64,000 nucleotides of DNA, taken from positions 49,847 through 113,846 of the forward strand of contig JBCFBK010000012.1 of NCBI GenBank assembly GCA_038562555.1, given 5' to 3'. The notes beneath the pieces were generated by a model that saw only the letters and a program-made list of their open reading frames with translations, did not search any database and had not been told where the DNA came from. Below are positions 35,775 through 43,363 of this stretch, in pieces (position 1 is the first letter of the stretch; each line of letters begins with the position of its first letter). The stretch is from JBCFBK01 sp038562555. Its GTDB lineage: Bacteria; Bacteroidota; Bacteroidia; Bacteroidales; Prolixibacteraceae. The translations under genes were made by a program, and so were the position numbers.

Positions 35775-36539
35775 ATGAGGGGTTTTGGATATTATATATT
35801 CACAATTATACTGCTGCTCGTCGTACAGCCTGTCCTGGCGCAGGAGGAGGATGACCTGATTGATCCGGTGCTGCTGCAGTTAAGGGGAAAACTTGTGAAT
35901 AAGGATGACGGCACCCCGATCCCCTATGCACATATTGTTAATACCCGTACGCACGGTGGAACAACAACCGACGAAAAAGGGAGGTTTTCGCTTGAGATGC
36001 TCAATGTGGACAGCCTCAGCGTTTCCGCGATGGGATACATGAAATCATTTGTACGTATTCCTGCACGTCAGAATCAGGACAGCTTGCTGGTCATCAGTCT
36101 TCGGCCTGTCAGGTATGCCATTGGTGAGGTGAAGGTGACCGGCGAGGCGAAGAAGGTCGATATGGAAGGTGTGGGAACAGGTAAACCGGTAGACATTGAT
36201 CCCGAACTCCGGGGTGATGCCTTTAATAAAAGACCACCCTGGTATGCTGCATTATTTTCTCCCGCTTCCTTCATGCAGTACCACCTCAGCCGGCGGGAGA
36301 GGGAGAAAAGGGACGTCAGGGAAGCCATGATTTCAGATCAGCAATGGGAATATCTGTCCCAATACTATAATAAGGAAATGGTGATGAAATTAACGGGTTT
36401 GAATGAGCAGGAAGCCGATTCTTTTATGATCTGGTTTAACGCAAAATCGGTTCTGACGGCCCGGTCGACTGAATATGATGTTCGGGCCGCCATTATCCAG
36501 GAATTTGAAAATTACAAAAAGGAGAAAAATAACGAGTAA
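35775..36539 (+). CDS. Secreted carboxypeptidase-regulatory-like domain protein
   Basis: The protein has 254 residues from ATG 35775 (signal peptide MRGFGYYIFTIILLLVVQ). Residues 25-110 fit a CarboxypepD_reg-like beta sandwich: LRGKLVNKDDGTPIPYAHIV, TTTDEKGRFSLEM, VSAMGYM. The C-terminal half is charged and helical. Such domains often head SusC/TonB-dependent receptors, but here it stands alone, so it is a small exported protein of unknown role. The upstream TTG at 35766 lies in the -7 box and is not the start. Confidence 0.75.
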   Translation: MRGFGYYIFTIILLLVVQPVLAQEEDDLIDPVLLQLRGKLVNKDDGTPIPYAHIVNTRTHGGTTTDEKGRFSLEMLNVDSLSVSAMGYMKSFVRIPARQNQDSLLVISLRPVRYAIGEVKVTGEAKKVDMEGVGTGKPVDIDPELRGDAFNKRPPWYAALFSPASFMQYHLSRREREKRDVREAMISDQQWEYLSQYYNKEMVMKLTGLNEQEADSFMIWFNAKSVLTARSTEYDVRAAIIQEFENYKKEKNNE

Positions 36540-36541
36540 GA

Positions 36542-36617
36542 TGTGTCTTCATACTTGTGTCTCCTCTTTTACCTCCATACTCAATACGAACAGCGAATAG
36601 CTAACAGCCTCCTGTCT
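36542..36617. repeat. Modular intergenic repeat, 35775-gene/rluB spacer
   Basis: GTGTCTTCATACTTGTGTCT, then ACAGCGAATAGCTAACAGCC and TCCTGTCTATA. The words are the opposite-strand form of the ACACAAGTATC and AGCTATTAGC words at 33.4 kb. Confidence 0.6.
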
Positions 36618-36660
36618 ATATTTCTTTTTTTTTCCGATCTTTGCATAGTTTAAAAGAATT

Positions 36661-37491
36661 ATGAAGAAGAAAATAACTATTTCCCGGAGAAGCGTTTCCT
36701 TCCGGAAGCTGGATGATAAAGGCGAACCTGTGCAGGCCGGGAGGAAAGTCCGCGTTCTCAGGAAAGGTGACGAAGAGATCCGTCTGAACCGGTTTATTGC
36801 CAATGCCGGGATTTGCTCCCGCAGGGATGCCGATAAACTGATCGCCGGAGGCGATATTTCTGTAAACGGAACAGTCGTTACAGAACTCGGGGCGAAAGTC
36901 CGCCGGAATGATGAGGTCACTTATAAAGGACAACCGTTGAGTGTCGAAAAAAAGGTTTATTTGCTGCTGAACAAGCCCCGCGGCTATGTCACGACGGTTG
37001 ATGACCCGCACGCTGAACATACGGTTATGGAGTTGGTTGGTCATGCCTGTGAAGAGCGTATTTATCCGGTGGGGCGCCTTGACAAGGAGACGTCAGGAGT
37101 TCTGTTGTTTACCAACGATGGCGAACTGGCAAAGAACCTGACTCACCCCTCTTATGAAAAGGAAAAAATTTACCATGTTTTCCTGACAAAAGAATTTTTG
37201 GATGAACATTTGGAGCAGGTGAAAAAAGGAATAGAACTGGAAGACGGAATGGTTGCTGCCGATTCGGTTAGTTATGTCGATCCCCTCGATAAAACGCAGG
37301 TGGGGATTGAAATCCATTCGGGAAAGAACCGGATTGTAAGGCGGATTTTTGAACATTTGGGATACAAGGTAGCCAAGCTCGACCGGGTAGTGTTTGCGGG
37401 ACTGACCAAGAAAAATCTTCCCCGGGGTAAATGGCGTTTCCTGACTCCCCGCGAAGTTGGATTTCTAAAAATGTCGGCACCGGGCAATTGA
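36661..37491 (+). CDS. rluB: Ribosomal large-subunit pseudouridine synthase (RluB-type)
   Basis: The protein has 276 residues: a basic N-terminal extension (1-40), an S4 domain (RLNRFIANAGICSRRDADKL), and a catalytic domain with VGRLDKETSGVLLFTNDG, where the Asp is the nucleophile, and KNRIVRRIFEHLGYKV. It isomerises a uridine of 23S rRNA to pseudouridine. RluE/RsuA relatives are possible, but the S4 domain and length favour RluB. Possibly the first gene of a run with the sigma-factor pair, although 32 bases separate them. Confidence 0.9.
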   Translation: MKKKITISRRSVSFRKLDDKGEPVQAGRKVRVLRKGDEEIRLNRFIANAGICSRRDADKLIAGGDISVNGTVVTELGAKVRRNDEVTYKGQPLSVEKKVYLLLNKPRGYVTTVDDPHAEHTVMELVGHACEERIYPVGRLDKETSGVLLFTNDGELAKNLTHPSYEKEKIYHVFLTKEFLDEHLEQVKKGIELEDGMVAADSVSYVDPLDKTQVGIEIHSGKNRIVRRIFEHLGYKVAKLDRVVFAGLTKKNLPRGKWRFLTPREVGFLKMSAPGN

Positions 37492-37523
37492 AGCGGTAAA
37501 GCGGTTGATGAGTTTCTGTTTAA

Positions 37524-38063
37524 ATGTTGTGGTCCCGTAATGAATATCGTCTTCTGCGGACTAATAATCCTGCTTTGGAAAAGGAATTTATAAAAATAAT
37601 ATCAGAGAATCAGGGAATCATTCACAAGGTATGTTCCATTTATTGTGATTCGGAAGAAGACCGCAGAGACCTTTTTCAGGAAATTCTTGCTCAGTTGTGG
37701 AAATCATATGCTACCTTCCGCAGCGAATCGAAATTTTCAACCTGGATGTACCGCGTAGCGTTGAACACGGCTATAACGGGTTTTAAAAAGGCAAGACGCC
37801 ACGTTGGTCATACGAGGCTGGAAGTTGAGTCACTTCACCTGATCAATGAAGAATACGATCATGAGCTTGAAGAACAGGTCCTTTTGCTTCAAAAGGCCGT
37901 TTCTCAGTTAAGCGGAATTGAAAAATCCATTATTCTTCTTTTCCTTGAAAACAGGGATTATGAAGAGATTGCTGAAATAACCGGAATAACCCGGAATTAC
38001 GTGAGGGTGAAGATGAACCGAATCAAACATAAGCTGAAAAAATATTTGGACCTTGAAGAGTGA
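37524..38063 (+). CDS. ECF-type RNA polymerase sigma factor
   Basis: The protein has 179 residues. Region 2 (about 30-95) has RRDLFQEILAQLWKSYATFR and FSTWMYRVALNTAI; region 4 (about 125-175) has IILLFLENRDYEEIAEITGI followed by TRNYVRVKMNRIKHKLKK. It should direct polymerase to a small extracytoplasmic-stress regulon. It overlaps the next gene by 4 bases (GTGA), the pattern expected for a sigma/anti-sigma pair. Confidence 0.9.
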   Translation: MLWSRNEYRLLRTNNPALEKEFIKIISENQGIIHKVCSIYCDSEEDRRDLFQEILAQLWKSYATFRSESKFSTWMYRVALNTAITGFKKARRHVGHTRLEVESLHLINEEYDHELEEQVLLLQKAVSQLSGIEKSIILLFLENRDYEEIAEITGITRNYVRVKMNRIKHKLKKYLDLEE

Positions 38064-38782
38064 AAGAAGCGCAGCGGGTCCAGGTGAAAAAACAAATTAC
38101 TGAAATGAAGCTACAGGATTTAAAATCGGCATGGAATCAGTATTCATCGACCGATGCCAGCCGGCATCAGTTGAAGGAGGCTGAATTGCATCATCTGCTC
38201 AGGAAAAGGACACTCGGCCTGATTGACCGCATAGACCGCAATATCAGAATCGGATTTGTTGCCTTCCTGATCCTGTCAGTACTTTTTATTCTGGATGACT
38301 TTATTCTGTCGCCGCTTCTTTCGGAGGGGAACAGAATCCCATTTTGGATCATCATCATTGATGGTCTGAGCATTACCCTGATCCTGTCAACCTTTTTTTA
38401 TTTTTATCTGAATTATACCCGCGCAAAGAACAGTTATTCACAAAGCGATGATCTGAGACGGGTGCTCAACTCGCTCATCAATATCTTAAATACTTACCGC
38501 CGGTCGTTCCACTGGGCGTTGGGGGTATTATTATTTGTGCTTTGTATTGCCTTTTTTTCGGGATTGCTCATGGGCGTCGAAACTGCCGCTTTCCGTCAGA
38601 AAGTAGCTATCGCTGAGCTCGACCAAAGCCAGCTGATTGCGCAAATTGCCCAGGGTATGGTCATCCTGATCGTACTGATCGGTATCCTGTTCTTGTTTTT
38701 TCAGTGGGGCTTCCGCAAGCTCTATGGCCGTTACATTACCCAACTGGAAGAAACCCTGAAAGAACTGGAAGAGGGGGAATAG
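38060..38782 (+). CDS. Four-helix membrane protein, likely anti-sigma partner
   Basis: The protein has 240 residues and starts with GTG inside the sigma-gene stop. A charged cytoplasmic N-terminus (MKLQDLKSAWNQYSSTDASR) resembles the start of Bacteroidota ECF anti-sigma-like proteins. Four hydrophobic helices follow (about 68-90, 95-117, 155-178, 200-225) with a charged C-terminus. No zinc HxxxCxxC motif is seen, so it is not a ZAS-type anti-sigma factor. The role is inferred from overlap and topology. Confidence 0.6.
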   Translation: MKEAQRVQVKKQITEMKLQDLKSAWNQYSSTDASRHQLKEAELHHLLRKRTLGLIDRIDRNIRIGFVAFLILSVLFILDDFILSPLLSEGNRIPFWIIIIDGLSITLILSTFFYFYLNYTRAKNSYSQSDDLRRVLNSLINILNTYRRSFHWALGVLLFVLCIAFFSGLLMGVETAAFRQKVAIAELDQSQLIAQIAQGMVILIVLIGILFLFFQWGFRKLYGRYITQLEETLKELEEGE

Positions 38783-38861
38783 GAGACTTTTCCGGCAAAT
38801 TAAAAAATGCGGAAGATGAGACTCTGAAGGTGGTGTTTTCTGAACTTCTCAATTTATTAAC

Positions 38862-38869
38862 TATCTTTG
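38862..38869 (+). promoter_or_regulatory. -7 box for era
   Basis: TATCTTTG (exact TAnnTTTG), 31 bases upstream of the era ATG; -33 weak. Confidence 0.5.
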
Positions 38870-38900
38870 TCGCTGTTTTAAATACTTCATACAGAAATAA

Positions 38901-39785
38901 ATGGCGCATAAATCGGGTTTTGTCAATATTATAGGAAATCCAAACGTGGGGAAATCGACGATCATGAATGTACTGGTCGGTGAGCGTTTGTCGATCATTA
39001 CCAAAAAGATGCAGACAACCCGTCACCGCATTAAAGGAATCGTGAGCGGAGATGATTTTCAGATTGTCTATTCAGACACCCCAGGGATACTTAAGCCAAA
39101 TTACAAGCTCCAGGCGTCGATGATGAAATATGTAGAAACGGCCCTGATCGATGCCGATGTTATTCTGTATGTGACCGATGTGGTTGAAAAACAGGACAAG
39201 AACAGCGAGTACCTGGAAAAAATACGCCGGTCGAATGCTCCTGTCATGGTGCTGATCAACAAGATTGATCTTTCCAATCAGGAAGATGTGATGGCTTTAT
39301 ACCATTACTGGAACGACCTGCTGCCCGCAGCCGACATTTTTGCCATCTCGGCGACAGAAAAGTTTAACACTGCCCCGATCTTTGACCGGATTCTGGAGCT
39401 GTTACCCGAGGCGCCTCCTTATTTCCCGAAAGATGAACTCACCGACCGGAACGAACGTTTTTTTGTTTCGGAGATCATCCGTGAAAAGATCCTGCTCTTT
39501 TACGAGAAGGAAGTTCCCTATTCGGTTGAAGTGGAGGTTGAGGAATTTAAGGACGAGACAAAACTGCTCAGCCTGCGGTGTGTTATCCATGTTGCCCGCG
39601 ACAGTCAGAAGGGAATCATCATTGGGCACCAGGGCAAGGCATTGAAGAAAGTCGGGACCGAAGCCCGGAAAGATATGGAAGAGTTCTTCGGGAAAAAAAT
39701 ATTTCTGGAGCTTTATGTGAAAGTATCGAAGGATTGGCGTGACAGGGAAAGTTCGCTTGATAACTTTGGGTACGACTTTCAATAA
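38901..39785 (+). CDS. era: GTPase Era
   Basis: The protein has 294 residues. G1 GNPNVGKSTIM, G3 DTPGILKP, G4 NKID and the C-terminal KH domain with RDSQKGIIIGHQGKALKKVG identify Era, which binds the 3' end of 16S rRNA and acts in 30S maturation. der, another ribosome-assembly GTPase, follows after a repeat-filled 126-base gap. Confidence 0.96.
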   Translation: MAHKSGFVNIIGNPNVGKSTIMNVLVGERLSIITKKMQTTRHRIKGIVSGDDFQIVYSDTPGILKPNYKLQASMMKYVETALIDADVILYVTDVVEKQDKNSEYLEKIRRSNAPVMVLINKIDLSNQEDVMALYHYWNDLLPAADIFAISATEKFNTAPIFDRILELLPEAPPYFPKDELTDRNERFFVSEIIREKILLFYEKEVPYSVEVEVEEFKDETKLLSLRCVIHVARDSQKGIIIGHQGKALKKVGTEARKDMEEFFGKKIFLELYVKVSKDWRDRESSLDNFGYDFQ

Positions 39786-39802
39786 CGTATGGACATTGAA
39801 AC

Positions 39803-39900
39803 TGAACGCGAAGACGCAAAAGCGAGTAATGTATTATTAATAAGTTCACGTACAAATCTGTTTATAAATATCCTGGTGTCTTTTTGCCCTGGTGTTTAAA
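39803..39900. repeat. Modular intergenic repeat, era-der spacer
   Basis: Contains ACGCGAAGACGCAAAAGCG, AGCGAGTAATG and CCTGGTGTCTTTTTGCCCTG. The AGCGAGTAATG word recurs at 41.2 kb. Confidence 0.45.
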
Positions 39901-39911
39901 TAAATTAAAGA

Positions 39912-41222
39912 ATGAGCAATATTGTTGCAATAGTAGGAAGGCCGAATGTGGGAAAATCAACCTTGTTTAACAGGTTGGTTGAAAGCCGCAAGGCAATTGT
40001 GGATGAAATGGCAGGCGTAACGCGCGACCGAAACTACGGGAAATCGGTATGGAACGGGGTTGAGTTTTCGGTGATCGACACCGGAGGCTACGTTGTGAAT
40101 TCGGATGACGTGTTTGAAGAAGAAATACGTAAACAGGTTCATTTAGCCATTGATGAGGCGGATGTAATTGTTTTCGAGGTTGATGTTGAAGGCGGTATTA
40201 CCGACCTTGACCAGGCCATTGCTGCGATCTTAAGAAGGGTAACCAAACCGGTGTTTCTGGTTGTTAACAAAGTGGACAATAATCAGCGCCTTTTGGAGGC
40301 GAATGAATTTTACGGGTTGGGGATAGGAGAGAATTTCTTTTGCATTTCAGCCATGAATGGCAGCGGTACCGGCGAATTGCTCGATGCCGTTGTTGCCGGT
40401 TTTCCGAAAAAGGATACCGAAGTCATTGAAGAAGAGATTCCGCGCTTTGCCGTTGTGGGACGTCCCAATGTCGGAAAATCGTCATTTATCAATGCGTTGA
40501 TCGGCGTGGAACGCAATATTGTAACAGACATTGCCGGTACAACCCGTGATTCCATCCACACCCGGTACACCAAATTCGGTTACGACTTTTATCTGGTCGA
40601 CACGGCCGGACTGAGAAAAAAAGCCAAGGTTAAGGAAGATGTCGAGTTTTATTCGGTATTGCGCTCGGTACGTACCATTGAAGATTCGGACGTCTGCCTG
40701 TTGCTCCTTGATGCAGAGCGGGGAGTGGAAGCGCAGGACGTGAGTATCTTTAATCTGATTCTCCGCAATAAGAAGGGAGTTGTGGTCCTGGTCAACAAAT
40801 GGGACCTGGTAGAGAAAGATAACAGTTCTGTCAAAAAGTTTACCGAGCTGATCCATGAACGGTTCGCTCCTTTTGTTGACGTCCCCGTTATTTTCATGTC
40901 GGCGCTTTCAAAACAGCGTATTTACAAAGCACTCGAGACTGCCGTGGAAGTTTATCAAAACAGGAAACAAAAGGTAAAAACTTCGGAGTTGAATAACGTC
41001 CTGCTGGAAGCGATTGAGAAATATCCGCCGCCGGCCGTAAAAGGGAAGTATATTAAAATCAAATATGTCACGCAGCTGCCGAGTCAGACACCTTCATTTG
41101 CCCTGTTTGCCAATCTGCCGCAGTACATACGGGAACCCTACAAACGATATATTGAAAATCAGATCCGTGAAAAATTCTCGTTCTCGGGCGTGCCCATCCA
41201 GATTTATTTCAGGAAGAAGTAA
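39912..41222 (+). CDS. der: Ribosome-assembly GTPase Der
   Basis: The protein has 436 residues with two GTPase domains (G1 GRPNVGKSTLF near residue 8 and GRPNVGKSSFI near 182), followed by a KH-like domain ending FSGVPIQIYFRKK. Der acts in 50S subunit assembly. Convergent with the TIGR00266 gene; the spacer holds a strong hairpin made from repeat words. Confidence 0.97.
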   Translation: MSNIVAIVGRPNVGKSTLFNRLVESRKAIVDEMAGVTRDRNYGKSVWNGVEFSVIDTGGYVVNSDDVFEEEIRKQVHLAIDEADVIVFEVDVEGGITDLDQAIAAILRRVTKPVFLVVNKVDNNQRLLEANEFYGLGIGENFFCISAMNGSGTGELLDAVVAGFPKKDTEVIEEEIPRFAVVGRPNVGKSSFINALIGVERNIVTDIAGTTRDSIHTRYTKFGYDFYLVDTAGLRKKAKVKEDVEFYSVLRSVRTIEDSDVCLLLLDAERGVEAQDVSIFNLILRNKKGVVVLVNKWDLVEKDNSSVKKFTELIHERFAPFVDVPVIFMSALSKQRIYKALETAVEVYQNRKQKVKTSELNNVLLEAIEKYPPPAVKGKYIKIKYVTQLPSQTPSFALFANLPQYIREPYKRYIENQIREKFSFSGVPIQIYFRKK

Positions 41223-41285
41223 TGAGCAGCGAGTAATGAGTAGCGAGTGTTTTACTCACTGCTCGCTACTCATTACTAACGACTA
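41222..41285. repeat. Repeat hairpin between der and the TIGR00266 gene
   Basis: AGTAATGAGTAGCGAG (41232-41247) and its exact complement (41262-41277) form a 16-base stem with a 14-base loop. The arms consist of the AGCGAGTAATGAGT word. Without a good T-run it is only a possible terminator for the two convergent genes. Confidence 0.65.
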
Positions 41286-41289
41286 TAGG

Positions 41290-42057
41290 CTAGTCCTGCA
41301 GGAACTGGTTCAGGAAGCCGCCCGACTCCTTGCGTTGGTTTCCGCCACGGGTCGATAACTCAGCGATCAGTTTGCGAATTGGCATCGACTGCAGCCAAAT
41401 CCGTCCGGTACCCCGAAGGGTAGCCAGAAAAAGGCCTTCACCGCCAAATACCATGGAACGTAATCCGCCTGCCTGTTCGATATTGAAATCGACAGAAGGC
41501 TCATAGGCAACGATACAGCCGGTATCGACCCGCAGCGTTTCATTGTTCAGGTATCTTTCTATGACCTTTCCTCCGGCATGAATGAATGCTTTGCCATCGC
41601 CTTTTAACTCCTGCATGATAAAGCCTTCACCTCCAAAAAAACCTGCTCCCAGCCTCCGGTTGAAGGTTATGGCAATCTGCGTTCCCAGGGCGGCGCAGAG
41701 AAAAGCGTCTTTCTGAACAATGATCCGGCCTCCCATGAGCGCCAGGTTTAGCGGCATAATCGTTCCCGGATAAGGAGCCGCAAAAGCAACATGTTTTTTG
41801 CCCCAGCCCCGGTTGGAAAAGTGAGTCAGGAAAAGCGACTCTCCGGTGATTAGCCGCGAGCCCGCCGAAATCACTTTATCAAAAAAGCCGGCCCTGGGAT
41901 TGGACCCGTCACCAAGCCGGGTTTCAAAGCTAATTCCGTCTTCCATATAAAGCATAGCGCCTGCTTCTGCAATAACAGTCTCTCCGGCATCCAGACCGAT
42001 TTCAACTAGCTGAATATCATCTCCAATAATTGTATAATCAATTTCGTGCGACACCAT
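41290..42057 (-). CDS. TIGR00266/AIM24-family protein
   Basis: The protein has 255 residues. The beta-rich repeats with AGAMLYMEDGI, GESLFLTHFSNRGWG, FGGEGFIMQELKG and GGEGLFLATLRGTGRIWLQS are the TIGR00266 (AIM24 superfamily) pattern. The family is widespread, with no settled role; some members are linked to membrane or tryptophan-synthase-neighbour functions. It ends with a Gly/Asn-rich C-terminal tail (GGNQRKESGG). Divergent from arfB. Confidence 0.88.
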   Translation of the reverse strand: MVSHEIDYTIIGDDIQLVEIGLDAGETVIAEAGAMLYMEDGISFETRLGDGSNPRAGFFDKVISAGSRLITGESLFLTHFSNRGWGKKHVAFAAPYPGTIMPLNLALMGGRIIVQKDAFLCAALGTQIAITFNRRLGAGFFGGEGFIMQELKGDGKAFIHAGGKVIERYLNNETLRVDTGCIVAYEPSVDFNIEQAGGLRSMVFGGEGLFLATLRGTGRIWLQSMPIRKLIAELSTRGGNQRKESGGFLNQFLQD

Positions 42058-42196
42058 AGGATATTATTTTTTAATATTATAGCTAAAATACGATTTGCAT
42101 TCCAAACTATTACCGGTTTTTCGGTGAATCGTACAAGTTTGCAGGTAAACACAAGCGGTTATTGTGTGTTGATAGTAAAATATGAGCAAGATCTTT

Positions 42197-42204
42197 TAAT
42201 TTTG
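42197..42204 (+). promoter_or_regulatory. -7 box directly before arfB
   Basis: TAATTTTG (exact TAnnTTTG) ends 5 bases before the ATG at 42210 and is followed by CAGGG. The start site would fall at or beside the start codon. Confidence 0.5.
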
Positions 42205-42209
42205 CAGGG

Positions 42210-42626
42210 ATGGAAAACCCGGGGATACATATTCCAGAGCTCGGCAACGAGCTTATTTTTCAGACCTCCAGAAGCAGTGGTCCCGGAGGGCAGAATGTCA
42301 ACAAGGTAAATTCGCGGGTGGAGTTGCGGTTCGATATTCCGAATTCTGCTTTACTCGATGAGCGGCAGAAAACGGTTCTTCAGCAAAAGCTGGCGTCAAA
42401 GCTGACTTCTGAAGGAGTTTTAATTGTTGTCAGTCAGGAAACACGGTCGCAGCTGGAAAATAAAGAGCTGGCGGTTCAAAGATTTTATGAACTGTTAAGA
42501 CAAGCGCTAAAACCAGTAAGAAGACGCAAACCCACCCGGCCTACCAAAGCTTCGCTGGAGAAACGCCTGCAACGAAAAAAGCAGCAGGCGGAGAAAAAGG
42601 CGCACAGGGGAAAGGTGGATTACTAA
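42210..42626 (+). CDS. arfB: Alternative ribosome-rescue factor ArfB (YaeJ)
   Basis: The protein has 138 residues. The GGQ motif (residues 26-28, SSGPGGQNVNKVNSRVEL) is followed by a compact domain and a basic tail (RRRKPTRPTKASLEKRLQRK), which enters the empty mRNA channel. ArfB hydrolyses peptidyl-tRNA on ribosomes stalled without a stop codon. It is too short to be RF1/RF2. It may be transcribed as a leaderless mRNA. Confidence 0.95.
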   Translation: MENPGIHIPELGNELIFQTSRSSGPGGQNVNKVNSRVELRFDIPNSALLDERQKTVLQQKLASKLTSEGVLIVVSQETRSQLENKELAVQRFYELLRQALKPVRRRKPTRPTKASLEKRLQRKKQQAEKKAHRGKVDY

Positions 42627-42628
42627 AC

Positions 42629-42742
42629 GGTATCAAGACAGACAATCAGACAAGCTGATGTTCAGACAATCTGAGAATCTGAATATCAGAATATCTGAAC
42701 ATCTAATAATCAATTTAACCATTTAGCAATTTGACAATTTTT
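42629..42742. repeat. Modular intergenic repeat, arfB-YiiX spacer
   Basis: TATCAAGACAGACAATCAGA, CAATCTGAGAATCTGAATAT, CAGAATATCTGAACATC, then AATCAATTTAACCATTTAGC. The AATCTGAGAATC words match copies 1 and 2. The repeat runs into the start region of the next gene. Confidence 0.65.
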
Positions 42743-43363
42743 AAACTAATTTTCATCTTCATGTTCGGATTGATGAGCGGTTCTTCCGAATGCCAGCCGG
42801 TTAAGCTGAAGCCGGGCGATCTTCTTTTCCGCGGAGCTACATCCGGGAAGCTTTCGCAGGCAATCGACCAGGTCACGCAGACGGGTATTGAAACTCACTT
42901 CTCGCACATGGGACTGGTGGAAGTTCGAAACGGCAGCATCTTTGTTTTACATGCCAGTCCTGAGGACGGAACATGCCGGATATCCCTGCACGAATTTCTG
43001 CACCCGGAGGGAGAGCCGGTAGAGGTTGTTGCCTACCGCTTAAAGCAGCGCTGGCAAAAAGCTGTTCCTGCGGCTTTGAGCCAGGCTGAAAGCATGTTGG
43101 GAAAACCTTACAACAATCACTACATGTTGGTTGACACCGCCTATTATTGCTCCGATTTTGTATACCGGGCTTTTGCTGCTGACTCCGTCTTTGAATTGGA
43201 CCCCATGACTTTTAAAGATCCCCGGACGGGCCGGTTTTCGCCGGGGTGGGTGGAACATTACCGTAAGCTGGGGATGGAGATCCCTGAAGGTTTGCCTGGT
43301 TGCAATCCCAACGGTATGGCGGCTTCATCAAAACTGGAACGCCTTGGTATCGTTTTGGACTGA
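42731..43363 (+). CDS. YiiX-like papain-fold cysteine hydrolase
   Basis: The protein has about 210 residues from TTG 42731; the upstream sequence is repeat, and a later ATG (42761) would cut the likely signal peptide. The permuted NlpC/P60 signature is visible: LKPGDLLFRG, a His in HFSHMGLVE, and Cys in YYCSDFVYRAF. The YiiX group acts on peptides or lipids outside the cytoplasm. The conserved IPEGLPGCNPNGMA near the C-terminus lies in the 106-base overlap with the convergent Fe-S gene, so the gene end is real. Confidence 0.75.
   Translation: MTIFKLIFIFMFGLMSGSSECQPVKLKPGDLLFRGATSGKLSQAIDQVTQTGIETHFSHMGLVEVRNGSIFVLHASPEDGTCRISLHEFLHPEGEPVEVVAYRLKQRWQKAVPAALSQAESMLGKPYNNHYMLVDTAYYCSDFVYRAFAADSVFELDPMTFKDPRTGRFSPGWVEHYRKLGMEIPEGLPGCNPNGMAASSKLERLGIVLD

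Noticed and set aside
36741..36753. GAGGAAAGTCC string resembling the RNase P RNA signature
   Set aside because: It lies inside rluB coding sequence; no surrounding RNase P structure (GGGC..ACAGAAA) is present.
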